Both the position numbers and the translations under genes were made by a program. From Pseudomonas sp. MM223 (lineage in GTDB: Bacteria > Pseudomonadota > Gammaproteobacteria > Pseudomonadales > Pseudomonadaceae), in assembly GCA_947090765.1 (NCBI GenBank), contig OX352322.1:98501-162500 (forward strand): DNA of 64,000 nucleotides. The letters are read 5' to 3'. Positions 62,763-64,000 of this stretch are shown in pieces (position 1 is the first letter of the stretch; the number at the start of each line of letters is the position of its first letter). Under the pieces are notes generated by a model. The model was not told the DNA's origin. It did not search any database and worked only from the letters and a program-made list of their open reading frames with translations.

Positions 62763-63983
62763 ATGGGCGCGCTATCACATCTGCGGGTGCTGGACCTTTC
62801 GCGCGTGTTGGCCGGCCCATGGTCTGGCCAGATACTCGCTGACCTGGGGGCTGACGTGATCAAGGTCGAGCGCCCGGGCAGTGGTGACGATACCCGCGCG
62901 TGGGGGCCGCCCTTCCTCAAGGATGCCGAGGGTAAGAACACCAGTGAGGCGGCTTACTACCTGTCGGCCAACCGTAACAAGCGGTCGGTGACCATCGACT
63001 TCACTCAGCCTGAAGGGCAGCGCCTGGTGCGTGAGTTGGCGGCGAAGTCCGATATTGTCATCGAGAACTTCAAGGTGGGCGGTTTGGCTGCTTATGGGCT
63101 GAACTACCAGAGCCTGAAGGCGATCAATCCGCAGCTTATCTATTGCTCCATTACGGGTTTCGGTCAGACCGGGCCGTATGCCAAGCGTGCTGGATATGAC
63201 TTCATGATCCAGGGGCTTGGCGGGCTGATGAGCCTGACCGGCCGCCCGGAGGGTGAGGAAGGCGCCGGGCCGGTCAAGGTGGGTGTGGCACTTACCGACA
63301 TCCTTACCGGGCTGTACTCCACGGTGGCCATGCTTGCCGCCCTTGCCCATCGCGAGCAGACCGGTGTGGGCCAGCATGTCGATATGGCGTTGCTTGATGT
63401 GCAGGTAGCTTGCTTGGCGAACCAGGCCATGAATTACCTGACCACGGGCAACCCGCCTCGGCGCCTGGGCAATGCGCATCCTAATATCGTGCCTTACCAG
63501 GACTTCCCGACAGCGGATGGCGACTTCATTCTAACCGTGGGCAACGACAGCCAGTTCCGCAAGTTCGCAGAAGTGGCCGGGCAGCCCCAATGGGCGGACG
63601 ATCCACGCTTCCGTACTAATAAGCAGCGGGTGGCCAACCGGGCCGAACTGATTCCACTGATTCGCCAGGCAACGGTGTTCAAGACAACAGCGCAATGGGT
63701 TAGCCAGTTGGAGGCTGCGGGGGTGCCGTGCGGGCCTATCAATGACATGGCGCAGATGTTCCAGGACCCTCAGGTGCTGGCGCGTGGGTTGGCGGTGAGC
63801 ATTCCGCATCCGTTGGCGGGCAGCGTGCCGCAGGTGGCCAGCCCTATACGGTTGTCGGAGACACCGGTGGAGTATCGGCGGGCGCCGCCGCTGCTAGGTG
63901 AGCACACCGAGTCGGTACTGGGGGAAGTGTTGGGGCTGGAAGCAGGTGAGGTGCAGCGATTGCGCGATGCCGGCGTGCTCTAA
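62763..63983 (+). CDS. gcdG: Family III CoA-transferase, probably succinyl-CoA:glutarate CoA-transferase
   Basis: Activates glutarate to glutaryl-CoA for GcdH. The 406-residue protein has the CaiB/BaiF fold: LRVLDLSRVLAGPWSGQILADLGADVIKVERP (nucleotide-like N-terminus, two segments), FGQTGPYAKRAGYDFMIQG, and the catalytic Asp in VDMALLDVQVACLANQ. AAGGAG precedes the ATG. Partner choice (succinyl-CoA) comes from the operon with gcdH, not from the sequence. The gene is complete, 17 bases before the window ends. Confidence 0.92.
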   Translation: MGALSHLRVLDLSRVLAGPWSGQILADLGADVIKVERPGSGDDTRAWGPPFLKDAEGKNTSEAAYYLSANRNKRSVTIDFTQPEGQRLVRELAAKSDIVIENFKVGGLAAYGLNYQSLKAINPQLIYCSITGFGQTGPYAKRAGYDFMIQGLGGLMSLTGRPEGEEGAGPVKVGVALTDILTGLYSTVAMLAALAHREQTGVGQHVDMALLDVQVACLANQAMNYLTTGNPPRRLGNAHPNIVPYQDFPTADGDFILTVGNDSQFRKFAEVAGQPQWADDPRFRTNKQRVANRAELIPLIRQATVFKTTAQWVSQLEAAGVPCGPINDMAQMFQDPQVLARGLAVSIPHPLAGSVPQVASPIRLSETPVEYRRAPPLLGEHTESVLGEVLGLEAGEVQRLRDAGVL

Positions 63984-64000
63984 AGACGTCTGGTGCTATT

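Overview
This window is chromosomal DNA from a fluorescent Pseudomonas, most likely of the P. putida group. It is GC-rich and carries many copies of the P. putida-type REP element (core TGTAGGAGCGGCCTTGTGCCGCG). From memory, the gene order from coxB to gcdG matches one continuous stretch of the P. putida KT2440 chromosome, and several blocks (polA-engB-cc4-dsbA-dgcH-ampDh2, kinB-algB-ivy-gltP) match P. aeruginosa. I see no rRNA, tRNA, CRISPR array, prophage or island. The only mobile element is one IS3-family insertion sequence.

Layout. 1-8.5 kb: aa3-type cytochrome c oxidase operon with its assembly factors (coxB, coxA, cox11, coxC, SURF1, ctaA, ctaB/cyoE, SCO). 8.7-11.2 kb: methionine ABC importer (metQ, metI, metN, minus strand). 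11.4-13.5 kb: large catalase katE. 13.6-14.9 kb: a REP pair split by the IS. 15-18.8 kb: zinc uptake (zur-znuC-znuB plus a lipoprotein, divergent from znuA, with a Zur-box-like site between). 19-23.4 kb: thrB, a DUF2782 gene, polA and a probable ErsA-type sRNA. 23.5-29.7 kb: engB, two c-type cytochrome genes, dsbA, an EEP-family phosphatase, a diguanylate cyclase and a periplasmic amidase. 30-37 kb: an EAL phosphodiesterase, kinB-algB, a divergent BON-domain gene and a small envelope operon ending in an Ivy-type lysozyme inhibitor. 37-45 kb: an unexplained structured intergenic region, gltP, a SpmA/SpmB-type membrane protein, an Mla/Pqi-like lipid transport operon and a DUF5924 gene. 45-51.5 kb: M16 peptidase, Na/Pi symporter, TerC, CitMHS and GFA-family genes. 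51.6-55.1 kb: a poorly characterised envelope cluster (one large HExxH/DUF4105 protein plus three DUF2388 paralogues) and a DUF1127 gene. 55.5-64 kb: acetyl-CoA hydrolase/CoA-transferase, the pntAa-pntAb-pntB transhydrogenase and the glutarate module gcdR/gcdH-gcdG.

Two things stand out. First, seven genes carry what look like single-base frameshifts (IS orfA, polA, dsbA, the diguanylate cyclase, gltP, the DUF4105 gene, pntB). Their protein sequence is continuous on both sides, so base-calling or assembly errors are more likely than true pseudogenes; four fall at what would be an AGCT tetranucleotide. Second, next to algB, which encodes an NtrC-type activator with an intact GAFTGA loop, there are two good -24/-12 (sigma-54) promoter matches, one with a perfect IHF consensus upstream. 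They suggest a local RpoN-dependent envelope regulon including the BON-domain gene and the DUF1328/Ivy operon. An unassigned, strongly structured region lies between ivy and gltP.
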